Shown piece by piece: positions 1-7,636 of a DNA stretch of 64,000 nucleotides. Origin of the DNA: Clostridiales bacterium (GTDB taxonomy: Bacteria; Bacillota; Clostridia; Christensenellales; Aristaeellaceae); contig SVHC01000014.1 of assembly GCA_015056055.1 (NCBI GenBank), forward strand, positions 1-64,000, in the 5' to 3' direction. The stretch's first letter is position 1. Each line of letters begins with the position of its first letter. The notes beneath the pieces were generated by a model that searched no databases, was not told the origin of the DNA, and was given only the letters and a program-made list of their open reading frames with translations. Made by a program: the position numbers and the translations under genes.

Positions 1-65
1 CTTATTGCTGGACAGGTAAGGAATAATACGGAGAAAAAAGGCCAGGAAACGTTCACCCCGATACT

Positions 66-287
66 ATGGAGCGTATCACAACGAAAACGCTTGCAGATGC
101 GTTTATCGAGTAGCAGATCGAGAAAATCCGCGCACAGGTCGGTGAGAGGAAGGTGTTGCTCGCACTTTCCGGCTTCGTTGATTCGTCAGTCGTTGCCGCA
201 CTTCTCATCAAGGCAATCATAAAGCAACTCACCTGCGTTCACGTCAACCATGGACTGATGCGCAAGGGTGAGTCAGAGCAGGTGTTT
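66..287 (+). pseudogene. guaA: GMP synthase (guaA) fragment, inactivated
   Basis: Reading from ATG 66 gives the start of the ATP-pyrophosphatase domain of GMP synthase, which amidates XMP to GMP. Visible are the helix leading into the domain, the PP-loop written SGFVDS instead of the family's SGGVDS, and the following [17 protein letters not shown] stretch. An in-frame TAG at 111-113 interrupts it, and similarity stops at about 287, after roughly 70 residues of the more than 300 expected. The stop codon, the changed PP-loop Gly and the missing rest mark a dead fragment, not a short gene. An intact guaA should exist elsewhere. No ribosome binding site precedes ATG 66, and the left edge may lie outside the window. 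Confidence 0.8.
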
Positions 288-421
288 ATAACGACTATTA
301 TCCCAATAGAGAGGTATGTGAGAGCTGCATCGTAGAAGAGATTAGTTGTGACTACGGTATGCTTGCTTGTGAATTGTATTGTAATGATGAATTGACAGGC
401 GAGAAATTTGAAACATTGTAA
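287..421 (+). pseudogene. C-terminal fragment of an unrecognised protein fused to the guaA remnant
   Basis: Directly at the point where guaA similarity ends, a different frame stays open for 44 codons (reads [14 protein letters not shown] at its start and ends ELTGEKFETL) and stops at TAA 419-421. Its acidic, Cys-containing composition looks protein-like, with a CxxC at its start. It has no start codon or ribosome binding site of its own, so it is most simply the tail of another gene joined to the guaA fragment by a deletion or illegitimate recombination. I do not recognise the family. Confidence 0.35.
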
Positions 422-533
422 AGACAAATAAATTCCAATTTGTCGGGCGGTTGCATACACTTCTGCGGTTGCATTTCAATGCAACTTTGCAGCCAATTGC
501 AACCCGTATCAAAAATTGCGTTATAATTCAGAA

Positions 534-560
534 AAGCACTTGCAAACGCAGGTGCTTTTT
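534..560 (+). terminator. Intrinsic terminator
   Basis: AAGCACTTGC / GCAGGTGCTT stem (one G.U pair), AAAC loop and a T run. It lies downstream of the decayed fragments and isolates the next gene from upstream transcription. Confidence 0.65.
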
Positions 561-707
561 ATGTAAAAAATCTACCGGGAAGGAAATACGCACAGTACTG
601 TCCAAAAGATTAAGGTACAGGATATTTGGTTATAATATATACACAAGCACTATCAGATAAATCCCATTCTGCTTTGTGAGTATGTCACGGAAGAATTTGC
701 TGGATTT

Positions 708-716
708 TGATATACT
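708..716 (+). promoter_or_regulatory. Extended -10 promoter candidate for the thioredoxin fusion gene
   Basis: TGATATACT is an extended -10 element (TGn + TATACT), placed about 30 nt before the start codon. No good -35 box is seen, as is common with extended -10 promoters. Confidence 0.4.
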
Positions 717-747
717 ATGATCAGACAAAACGGAAGGAGAAGGCACA

Positions 748-2007
748 ATGGCAGCTATGAAGATAAATTCGAAACAACTCAAGGAAATGCTTGAGAATAA
801 AAAGACGGTTCTGGTGGATTTCTGGGCGCCGTGGTGTCCGCACTGCCTGAAAATCAATCCGGCTTATGAGCAGATTGCGCAGCAGTATGCAGGGGTGCTG
901 GATGTTGTAAAAGTAGACATGGATGAGGATGAATCGCTTTGGGATGAATTGAACGTGGAACTGATTCCGACGCTCAGGCTGTATGTAGAGGGAGAGGCTG
1001 TTTCTTCTATCGTTGCACCCGAATCCAAGGCGGCGATTGATGAGTTTCTTTCCGGCATCCTGCCTGAGAAAAAGAAGGAATCCGTATCAACGGTTCATGA
1101 TATGATCATTGTAGGCGGTGGTCCGGGCGGCTATACGGCGGCATTGTATGCAGCCAGAGCGGGTCTTGATACGCTTGTGATCGAAAGACTTTCTGCGGGC
1201 GGGCAGATGGCGCTGACTCATCAGATTGACAATTATCCCGGTTTTGTCGATGGCGTTGGCGGCTATGAACTGGCGGAGCAGATGCAGCAGCAGGCTGAGC
1301 GATTCGGCGCCAAAACGCAGAATGCAGAAGTGCAGAGCATGGATCTGAAAGCCAATCCCAAGGCCATTGTAACCAGTGAAGGAACCTTTTATGGAAAGAC
1401 CATCGTTCTGGCGACAGGAGCCAACCCGAGAGAGTTGGGAATCCCGAAAGAAAAAGAACTGGTCGGACGCGGTATTGCCTACTGCGCGGCATGCGATGGA
1501 ATGTTCTATAAGGGAAAGACCGTTGTGGTTGTCGGCGGCGGCAATACGGCGGCAGCGGATGCCTTGCTTTTGAGCCGTATTGCAAAGAAGGTTATTATTG
1601 TTCACCGCCGCGATACACTCAGGGCGACGAAGATATACCACGATCCTCTGATGAGGGCGGAAAACGTGGAATTCCGGTGGAACAGCGTCGTGACTGAACT
1701 GCTGCATGCAGATAAGATTACCGGCGTGCGGATTAAGAATGTACTGAACGGCGAGGAAAAAGAAATTGCTGCGGATGGAGTATTCGTCAGCGTGGGCAGA
1801 AAGCCTGCCACGGAACTCCTTGCCGGACAGGTCGAACTGGATGATTCCGGCTATATCGTTGCCGGGGAAACTACACAAACCAGTATCCATGGCGTATACG
1901 CGGTTGGCGATGTGAGGACAAAGCTGCTCAGGCAGGTGGTTACTGCCGTGGCGGATGGCGCTGTGGCTGTGCACATGGCAGAGGAGTTCCTGGCAGAAAC
2001 ACTGTGA
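748..2007 (+). CDS. Thioredoxin-thioredoxin reductase fusion protein
   Basis: A single 419-residue cytosolic redox enzyme joining a thioredoxin (about 1-105) to an NADPH/FAD-dependent thioredoxin reductase (about 116-419). Seen in the thioredoxin part: WAPWCPHC with redox Cys30 and Cys33, so the active site is CPHC rather than CGPC, and the cis-Pro segment IPTLRLY. Seen in the reductase: FAD motif GGGPGG (123-128), redox pair CAACD (Cys246/Cys249), second nucleotide motif GGGNTAA (263-269) and the C-terminal GDVR FAD motif (387-390). The linker is short and lysine-rich (EKKKES). The start is ATG 748, behind GGAAGGAG. Known fused forms such as that of Mycobacterium leprae have reductase first; here thioredoxin is first. 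It likely reduces protein disulfides or peroxidase partners using NADPH. The gene stands alone or with the next one 25 nt downstream. Confidence 0.92.
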   Translation: MAAMKINSKQLKEMLENKKTVLVDFWAPWCPHCLKINPAYEQIAQQYAGVLDVVKVDMDEDESLWDELNVELIPTLRLYVEGEAVSSIVAPESKAAIDEFLSGILPEKKKESVSTVHDMIIVGGGPGGYTAALYAARAGLDTLVIERLSAGGQMALTHQIDNYPGFVDGVGGYELAEQMQQQAERFGAKTQNAEVQSMDLKANPKAIVTSEGTFYGKTIVLATGANPRELGIPKEKELVGRGIAYCAACDGMFYKGKTVVVVGGGNTAAADALLLSRIAKKVIIVHRRDTLRATKIYHDPLMRAENVEFRWNSVVTELLHADKITGVRIKNVLNGEEKEIAADGVFVSVGRKPATELLAGQVELDDSGYIVAGETTQTSIHGVYAVGDVRTKLLRQVVTAVADGAVAVHMAEEFLAETL

Positions 2008-2032
2008 TTTCCTATAGGCAACGGGAGGAAAT

Positions 2033-2683
2033 ATGAGGATCGGAATTCTTTCGGATACCCATGGTCTTCTGCGTCCTGAGGTGGTAAGCCGCTTTATGGG
2101 ATGTGATGCAATCGTGCATGCGGGAGATATAGACAGGCCGTCCGTGCTGGAGGAATTGTGCCGCATTGCGCCGGTATATGCTGTGCGCGGCAATAACGAC
2201 AGGGGATGGGCAAGCGATATTCCTCATGTGTTGGATTTGAATCTGGGTGGAAAGCGCCTTTTCGTTGTGCACGATAAAAAAGATCTCCCGGATGATTGCT
2301 TGGGATACGATTTGGTGGTATATGGCCATTCGCACCGGTATGCCTGTGAGATGCGTGGTCATACCATAATATTCAACCCCGGAAGCTGCGGGCCGCGTCG
2401 TTTCCGACAGGAGATCACATTCGCCATGGCGGAAATTCAGGACGGCAAAATTCGCATAGAGCGGATCGACGTTGAAAAGATGAAGGAAAAAGCAAAGACT
2501 TCCGGGGAAAACCTCAAGCAGCAAATTGCAGTCATTATGCGCGAAATTGATAAGGGTTTCGGCTATAATCAGATCGCTGAAAGGCATGGATTTGACGTGG
2601 AAACGACGGAGCGGATCGTACGCCTGTATGTGACGCATCCCGGCGTAACTGCTGATGGAATCATGGCAAAGATGGGACTATAA
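2033..2683 (+). CDS. YfcE/MJ0936-type metallophosphoesterase with helical C-terminal tail
   Basis: A 216-residue calcineurin-like phosphoesterase. The two-metal site motifs are all present: DTH (8-10), GD (31-32), GNND (53-56), His80 and GHSH (98-101). Family members hydrolyse phosphodiesters or phosphomonoesters with Mn or Ni; the natural substrate is unknown. The catalytic core ends near residue 145. The remaining 70 residues are unusual: a charged helix, then a segment (YNQIAERHGFDVETTERIV) that reads like a helix-turn-helix. It starts 25 nt after the thioredoxin fusion gene behind GGGAGG and may be co-transcribed with it. A terminator follows at 2695-2735. Confidence 0.85.
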   Translation: MRIGILSDTHGLLRPEVVSRFMGCDAIVHAGDIDRPSVLEELCRIAPVYAVRGNNDRGWASDIPHVLDLNLGGKRLFVVHDKKDLPDDCLGYDLVVYGHSHRYACEMRGHTIIFNPGSCGPRRFRQEITFAMAEIQDGKIRIERIDVEKMKEKAKTSGENLKQQIAVIMREIDKGFGYNQIAERHGFDVETTERIVRLYVTHPGVTADGIMAKMGL

Positions 2684-2694
2684 AACAGGATATG

Positions 2695-2735
2695 AAAGCA
2701 GAACATACGCATCTCTGGGTAGTTCTGCTTTTTTT
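2695..2735 (+). terminator. Intrinsic terminator
   Basis: AAAGCAGAAC / GTTCTGCTTT stem with a T8 tract, 11 nt after the phosphoesterase stop codon. Confidence 0.85.
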
Positions 2736-2820
2736 ATATGCAAATTTCCGGATTCTCGCTTTGTGTCGTGTACTTTTTCAGGGGAAGGTACTATAATAAT
2801 TCCTGAAAGGAGTGCTGAAA

Positions 2821-3330
2821 ATGGATCAACAGAGAATCGGAAATTTCTTGAGGCAGCTACGCATGGAAAAAAAGATTACGCAATCGCATCTTGCCGAAAT
2901 TCTGGGCGTTTCGAACCGCACGGTTTCCCGCTGGGAGACGGGTACCAATATGCCGGATTTTGCACTCTTGATAGAAATTGCGGATTTTTATAATGTAGAT
3001 GTGCGGGAAATTTTGGAAGGCGAAAGACGGAAGAATATGAATGCACCCCTTAAAGATGAAATGGTTCGGATCGCAGATTATACAAAGCTGGAACAGGAAC
3101 GACTTTCGAAGATTATGAGATGGATGTTTATTGCCGGACTTGCCGCAATGGCTGCGTATCTGCTGATTGAAGGAATGGAAGGGTATGCATACGCAAAAGG
3201 ATTGTTGCTTGGCGGTACGACGGGAACACTGTTGATTGGGCTTTTGTATACGAGCAAATATATGATGCGGATACGGGAGTTTAAGTTGAAAGTTTTGAAA
3301 AAGAAGAGGATGAATGAGAGTGGAAAATAA
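2821..3330 (+). CDS. XRE-family DNA-binding protein with two membrane segments
   Basis: A 169-residue protein. Residues 5-62 form a Cro/C1-type helix-turn-helix (QSHLAEILGVSNRTVSRWE is the recognition region). A charged linker follows, then two hydrophobic segments at about 97-115 and 124-146 and a basic tail. XRE proteins with C-terminal membrane segments are common in Clostridia, where they probably sense something at the membrane; the signal here is unknown. ATG 2821 is preferred over GTG 2812 because AAGGAG sits 8-9 nt before it. A TATAAT at 2792-2797 could be its -10 box. Its last 17 nt overlap the start of the small membrane protein gene that follows, so the two are translationally coupled. 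Confidence 0.85.
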   Translation: MDQQRIGNFLRQLRMEKKITQSHLAEILGVSNRTVSRWETGTNMPDFALLIEIADFYNVDVREILEGERRKNMNAPLKDEMVRIADYTKLEQERLSKIMRWMFIAGLAAMAAYLLIEGMEGYAYAKGLLLGGTTGTLLIGLLYTSKYMMRIREFKLKVLKKKRMNESGK

Positions 3331-3490
3331 AACGGCAGTAATCACATTGATCACATCAATGGTATTTCTGATATTTCTTCTGATCAATGCAATAAAAGCG
3401 CATAAGGTGCAGCGTGCATGGTTTATTGCCGGCGTGATTGTGGCGATAGGAATCGCGTGGATTTTGAATTTCGCAGGGCTATGGAAGTAA
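3314..3490 (+). CDS. Small membrane protein coupled to the XRE regulator
   Basis: A 58-codon frame (begins MRVENKTAVITLIT, ends NFAGLWK) starts inside the last codons of the XRE gene in another frame. It contains two hydrophobic stretches (about residues 7-24 and 35-53) separated by a basic loop (KAHKVQR), so it is probably a two-span membrane peptide with a cytoplasmic or external hairpin. The overlap and the terminator right behind it (3495) support a real two-gene transcript. No family is recognised; it could be a partner of the membrane part of the XRE protein. Confidence 0.6.
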   Translation: MRVENKTAVITLITSMVFLIFLLINAIKAHKVQRAWFIAGVIVAIGIAWILNFAGLWK

Positions 3491-3494
3491 AGGC

Positions 3495-3537
3495 AAAGCT
3501 ACCGCAGACGACTGAACAAAGCGTTTTCGGTAGCTTT
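3495..3537 (+). terminator. Intrinsic terminator
   Basis: A perfect 10-bp stem AAAGCTACCG / CGGTAGCTTT with a long loop and a short T-rich tail, 5 nt after the small membrane protein stop codon. Confidence 0.55.
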
Positions 3538-3604
3538 ATTGAAAAGGACAAGAATAGCAGTCGACTCGAAAGGATTCGTCGGCAGCGTATATTGCAAGAA
3601 TGGG

Positions 3605-3633
3605 TTTACAGTTATTTAAAGGTGTGCTATACT
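3605..3633 (+). promoter_or_regulatory. Sigma-A promoter of the fucosidase gene
   Basis: TTTACA, 17-nt spacer, TATACT with an upstream TG (TGTGCTATACT). Transcription would start about 50 nt before the start codon. Confidence 0.75.
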
Positions 3634-3694
3634 GAACTTGCTGGAATGCAAAAAGAGATGCTCACAATACTATACACACCTGTAGGAGGAAAGT

Positions 3695-4933
3695 ATGGCA
3701 AGCGCGGAAAGAATCAAATGGTTCAGCGAACTAAAATATGGCATGTTCCTACATTATGGGTTGTTTACGACTACGGGGCGCTGTGAGTGGGTATACCGTC
3801 TGGATGACTTTACGGTGGACGAATATGCACAGATGGAAAAGAAATTCACTCCTGACCGCGGCATCGCGCAGGAGTGGGCGCAGATGGCGAAGGAAGCCGG
3901 CATGAAATATATGGTTTTTACCACGCGTCACCATGACGGCTACTGTCTGTGGGATACGCAGAGCCATGACTACAACTCCGTCAAAGGAACACCCGGGCGA
4001 GATATAGTTGCCGAATATGTCGAAGCGTGCCGCGAAGCAGGTTTGGGAGTCGGTTTGTATTATTCCGTTGCAGACTGGCGTTACAAGTGCTGCTGGGATG
4101 GCAAGTATGAGGAAAGCGGCAAAAAGATGGTTCGCATGGTATACGACCAGGTTCGCGAGCTGATGACGAAATACGGGAAAATTGATATCCTCTGGTTCGA
4201 CGGAGGCTGGCGCCCGGAAGAGATGAAGGCCGAGGAACTTTGGCTGGATTTGATCAATATGGCGCGTGAATTGCAGCCGGATATTGTGATCAATGACCGC
4301 ACGGGCGTAAAATGCGACTTTGGCACGCCGGAGCGCACCATTAAGCCGGAAAAAGACAGGGCATGGGAATCCTGCCTTACGATCGACCCGGTAAGCTGGA
4401 GCAATGTGCCTTACAGTCCGAACAGAAAGACAACGGCAAATGTCGTTTCGGATCTGGTATCCATTTTGTGCGGAGGCGGAAATCTGCTGCTCAATACCGG
4501 TCCTACGGCAAAAGGCTGGCTGGATGCGGGTGAAAAGCAGACCATTCTTGAGGTGGGCTCATGGTATAAAAAATATGCCGAGGCATTCCGGAGCATCAGC
4601 GTAAGCGTGCTGGATGATTATGGTTCTCCGTTCTCGCCGTGCGGATGTCAGGCGCGCTTTATCGGATCGGATGATCCGCGCGTACATTACATGATCACCA
4701 AATGCTGGACCGGCAGTGAATTCTGGGTGGCAAAAGTTGGTACCGAAGTGGAGAGCATCACCCTTCTGCCGGATCACACTCCCGTGGAATTCCATACCAA
4801 CGGCAGGGGCAGGCTGATCCTGACCGGTCTTCCGGAAAAAACGCCCGATCCATATGCTGCGGTATTCAAGATTACGTTTAAAGAAAAACCGGAAATGTAC
4901 AAATTCCCGGATGAGATGCGCGGGTCGCTGTAA
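3695..4933 (+). CDS. GH29-type alpha-L-fucosidase
   Basis: A 412-residue glycoside hydrolase removing alpha-linked L-fucose. Family features seen: the N-terminal KYGMFLHYGLFT strand-loop, the substrate-binding TRHHDGYCLWDT segment (His79, His80), and ILWFDGGW carrying the predicted nucleophile Asp169. The TIM barrel spans roughly 5-300 and a shorter beta domain follows. There is no signal peptide, so it acts inside the cell on imported oligosaccharides. The start is ATG 3695 behind GTAGGAGG. It is transcribed alone: a strong promoter at 3605 and a terminator at 4947 bracket it. No fucose catabolic genes adjoin it. The general acid cannot be placed by eye, as it is poorly conserved in GH29. 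Confidence 0.88.
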   Translation: MASAERIKWFSELKYGMFLHYGLFTTTGRCEWVYRLDDFTVDEYAQMEKKFTPDRGIAQEWAQMAKEAGMKYMVFTTRHHDGYCLWDTQSHDYNSVKGTPGRDIVAEYVEACREAGLGVGLYYSVADWRYKCCWDGKYEESGKKMVRMVYDQVRELMTKYGKIDILWFDGGWRPEEMKAEELWLDLINMARELQPDIVINDRTGVKCDFGTPERTIKPEKDRAWESCLTIDPVSWSNVPYSPNRKTTANVVSDLVSILCGGGNLLLNTGPTAKGWLDAGEKQTILEVGSWYKKYAEAFRSISVSVLDDYGSPFSPCGCQARFIGSDDPRVHYMITKCWTGSEFWVAKVGTEVESITLLPDHTPVEFHTNGRGRLILTGLPEKTPDPYAAVFKITFKEKPEMYKFPDEMRGSL

Positions 4934-4946
4934 AATACATAATATG

Positions 4947-4977
4947 AGAGCTGCTGCAGAGTTGCGGCGGCTCTTTT
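4947..4977 (+). terminator. Intrinsic terminator
   Basis: A 12-bp stem AGAGCTGCTGCA / TGCGGCGGCTCT (two G.U pairs), 4-nt loop, T4 tail, 14 nt after the fucosidase stop codon. Confidence 0.75.
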
Positions 4978-5052
4978 GCGTATTCTTGCAAATAAGGAAC
5001 TTTCTTCCATATGCCTGCGTCTATTCGGTATAATAAACAGGAGGACAAAACC

Positions 5053-5691
5053 ATGAAGAAACTTTCTTTGCTGCTTACGATTGCGCTTGTTATCTCTCTT
5101 TGCACCATGCCTGCCGCGTTGGCGGAAAACTATGTACCGATCAATATGAATGAAAAGCAGATGGCTGCGGCGAATCTGTTTCTTTCCAACTTTACCGAAA
5201 TAGGAATGGAAAAATGCAATTCTTCTTATGATGATAAAAATATGGTGGATTTTGCGCACGACCACATGTGGTTTAATGATTATGAGGCATATGAGTATGG
5301 CGATTACGCAAATGGGAACAACTGCCGCGTATCGGACGCACGCATCCGGGATATCATTGCAGCCTATTTTTACGACCCGACTGAGGTAGATCTGAGCCGG
5401 ACGCGGTTTGACTATGTAGACGGCTATTATTATCACTGCGAGACTGGCGGTTGGTCGAATTGTGGATTTGCCCATGTGGTCAGCATCTGTCCCATCGGTG
5501 AAAACAAGTACTTTGTTTCTTTCTACATATTTGGCGGCGGTGAAAGATGGGAAAATGATGTGATGGATGATACGCTTGCAGAAATCGTAACCAAGTATCA
5601 TCAGCCCAATGGCTTTGGTTCCGCGCTGATTTATGCGGAAGATTTGGAAGATCGAGCTACCTACAGGATGATTTCGTATTCGCAAGTATAA
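5053..5691 (+). CDS. Secreted protein of unknown function
   Basis: A 212-residue protein with a clear Sec signal peptide: MKK, a hydrophobic core, and a cleavage site after ALA at about residue 24. There is no lipobox or anchor, so it is probably released. The mature part is rich in Tyr, Asp and Asn, with three short Cys-containing segments (EKCNSS, NNCRV, HCETGGWSNCGFAHVVSICP), suggesting disulfides or metal binding. No family is recognised. ATG 5053 is chosen over an upstream ATG at 5011 because CAGGAGGAC lies 8 nt before it and the signal peptide begins there. A TATAAT at 5029-5034 sits too close to the RBS for certainty but may be the -10. A terminator follows at 5701. Confidence 0.7.
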   Translation: MKKLSLLLTIALVISLCTMPAALAENYVPINMNEKQMAAANLFLSNFTEIGMEKCNSSYDDKNMVDFAHDHMWFNDYEAYEYGDYANGNNCRVSDARIRDIIAAYFYDPTEVDLSRTRFDYVDGYYYHCETGGWSNCGFAHVVSICPIGENKYFVSFYIFGGGERWENDVMDDTLAEIVTKYHQPNGFGSALIYAEDLEDRATYRMISYSQV

Positions 5692-5700
5692 TTGCTTTGT

Positions 5701-5726
5701 GACAGGCCTTCGGGCCTGTTTTTTTA
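5701..5726 (+). terminator. Intrinsic terminator with UUCG loop
   Basis: ACAGGCC-TTCG-GGCCTGT followed by T7, right after the secreted-protein gene. Confidence 0.9.
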
Positions 5727-5825
5727 CGCTTCAAATGTTGAAAGATAGATAATCCTGAAGTAAACTATGAGACGGAAGGCCTGTTTGCGCAGGCAAAAAG
5801 CATACAGAAACATTCTGAGGCGAGA

Positions 5826-6686
5826 ATGAATATGGAACAATTTTGCGATCTGCATACCCATTCCGTTTATTCGGACGGAACGGTATCTCCGGCGGAGATT
5901 ATTCGTCTGGCGAAAAATGCCGGCCTTGCTGCGGTAGCGCTGTGCGACCACAACACGATAGACGGACTCGCGGAATTTGTGACGGCAGCGAAAAATACAG
6001 GCGTTGAAGCTGTGCCGGGGATTGAATTTTCCACGGATTATCTGGATGGCGAACTGCACATTCTGGGACTGTTTATTCCGGAGAACGCTTACGATGCCGT
6101 TTCGGAGAAATTGCAGGAGGTGCTCGCGCGAAAAGAGCAGAGCAATATTGATTTGATCAACCGACTGCAAAATATTGGAATTGAATTGGATTACGATGCC
6201 ATTAAGAGCGGAATGCCGGGAGGTATGGTAAACAGGGCGGTAATTGCTGCTGAAATGGTTCGCAAGGGGTATGTAAGCAGCATAAAGGAGGCTTTTTCGG
6301 GAGTGCTCTCACCGAAAAAGGGATATTACCATCCGCCCAAAAGAATTGATGTATTCGAAGCGATACAATTTATCCGGTCTATTGGAGCTGTGTCGGTTCT
6401 TGCACATCCCTTTCTGAATCTGAACGAAGATGAACTGTGCATATTCCTGAAAAATGCGGTTCAGTGCGGACTTGATGGCATGGAAACGCATTATTCTACC
6501 TTTACCGCGGAGGAAACGGCGGCTGCATGCCGGATTGCGGAGAGATTTGATCTTTTGCAAAGCGGAGGAAGTGATTTCCATGGGGCGAACAAGCCGAATA
6601 TATGTATCGGCACGGGCAAGGGGAATCTTCGGGTGCCGACAGATTTTCTGGAGATGCTTAAAAGTTCTGCAAAGAATGAATTATGA
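5826..6686 (+). CDS. PHP-domain phosphoesterase (RNase AM/YciV-like)
   Basis: A 286-residue PHP-superfamily enzyme using three metal ions. Motifs seen: DLHTHSVYSDG (Asp8, His10, His12, Asp17), CDHNT (Asp41, His42), GIEFS (Glu67), LAHP and GSDFHG. The nearest described relatives are the YciV/RNase AM group, which removes 3'-phosphates from nucleotides or trims 5' ends of RNA. Length and motif order fit that group better than histidinol phosphatase or DNA polymerase PHP domains. The start is ATG 5826 or 5832; GAGGCGAG precedes both. No close partner gene: the next gene starts 149 nt downstream with its own promoter. Confidence 0.85.
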   Translation: MNMEQFCDLHTHSVYSDGTVSPAEIIRLAKNAGLAAVALCDHNTIDGLAEFVTAAKNTGVEAVPGIEFSTDYLDGELHILGLFIPENAYDAVSEKLQEVLARKEQSNIDLINRLQNIGIELDYDAIKSGMPGGMVNRAVIAAEMVRKGYVSSIKEAFSGVLSPKKGYYHPPKRIDVFEAIQFIRSIGAVSVLAHPFLNLNEDELCIFLKNAVQCGLDGMETHYSTFTAEETAAACRIAERFDLLQSGGSDFHGANKPNICIGTGKGNLRVPTDFLEMLKSSAKNEL

Positions 6687-6784
6687 GAACGGTCCGAATT
6701 GTGAATGGAAATGTGAGCGCTGCGCGTGCTAACAAAATAGTGTCTTAAAATATATAGTTTGTGGTAGAATTGCGGTAGTTGATA

Positions 6785-6793
6785 TGATATAAT
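6785..6793 (+). promoter_or_regulatory. Extended -10 promoter candidate of the RDD gene
   Basis: TGATATAAT (TGn + perfect TATAAT) 43 nt before ATG 6836. The -35 region is weak. Confidence 0.45.
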
Positions 6794-6835
6794 ATATCGA
6801 TATGATTTTATAATGGCGAATTTGGAGCTGTAAAA

Positions 6836-7597
6836 ATGGTCTATGATTTGCAGAAAGCCGGAATCTGGAAGCGGATAGCGGCATGGATGTTTGATGGGAT
6901 TATTTTGAGCGTTCTTGCGGTGGGAATGGGTGCGCTGATTTCCTTCCTGGTGGGATATGACGGATACAGCGAAAAACTGGATAAAGCATACGCAAAGTAC
7001 GAAGCGGAATACGGTATCGTCCTTGATATCAGCCAGACGGCGTATCAGGAAATGGAAGAAGCCGAAAGACTGAACTACGATGCGGCATATGAGGCGTTAA
7101 TTGGCGATGAGGAAGCCATGTATGCGTATAACATGATGCTGAATCTGTCGTTTGTGATTCTTTCTCTGGGCATTCTGGGCGCATACCTGATTTGGGAATT
7201 TGCCGTTCCGCTGCTTTTTGGAAACGGGCAGACGCTGGGAAAGAAAGTTTTCGGTCTGTGCCTGATGCGCAACGATGGGGTGAAGGTTAATACCATGCAG
7301 ATGTTTGCGCGCACCGTACTGGGGAAATTTACGATTGAAACCATGATCCCCGTATATCTGATATTGATGCTTTTCTGGGGAACAATGGATATAACCGGCG
7401 TGATTGTGATTGCGCTGCTTGCAATCGGGCAGGCGGCATGCATCATTGCCACCCGAACCAATTCTGCCATTCATGATCTTCTTGCAGGAACAACGGCTGT
7501 GGATATGGCCAGCCAGAAGATTTTTCCGACCACAGAAGCCATGATTGAGTATAAAAAGAAACTTGCGGCCGAAAAAGCGGCGCAGCAGGAATATTGA
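6836..7597 (+). CDS. RDD-family membrane protein
   Basis: A 253-residue integral membrane protein. RDD hallmarks are seen: AGIWKRIAAWMFD at the N-terminus, the first membrane span about 20-40, a long Glu/Lys/Tyr-rich extracytoplasmic or cytoplasmic loop (about 41-100), two spans near 100-135, GQTLGKKVFGL, then the closing SAIHDLLAGT motif. The last 30 residues are a charged tail (EKAAQQEY at the end). RDD proteins are diverse membrane proteins, some linked to ion or compatible-solute transport; nothing here fixes a function. The gene lies 39 nt upstream of the ABC ATPase gene on the same strand with no terminator between, so it may lead that operon. Confidence 0.8.
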   Translation: MVYDLQKAGIWKRIAAWMFDGIILSVLAVGMGALISFLVGYDGYSEKLDKAYAKYEAEYGIVLDISQTAYQEMEEAERLNYDAAYEALIGDEEAMYAYNMMLNLSFVILSLGILGAYLIWEFAVPLLFGNGQTLGKKVFGLCLMRNDGVKVNTMQMFARTVLGKFTIETMIPVYLILMLFWGTMDITGVIVIALLAIGQAACIIATRTNSAIHDLLAGTTAVDMASQKIFPTTEAMIEYKKKLAAEKAAQQEY

Positions 7598-7636
7598 CAA
7601 CGCGATTAATAATTGAGATAGAGGAAGGGAATTTGT

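Larger units (their letters stand above)
422..747. other. Intergenic stretch with a folded segment, a terminator and a promoter
   Basis: No gene is seen. At 444-505 there are nested inverted repeats: an outer CGGG..GTTGCA pairs with TGCAACCCG, and an inner GTTGCA-TTTCAA-TGCAAC forms its own hairpin, so the segment could fold as RNA or cruciform DNA. A terminator follows at 534-560. A TATAAT at 631-636 lacks a convincing -35 box, and the likely promoter of the next gene lies at 708-716. Confidence 0.4.
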
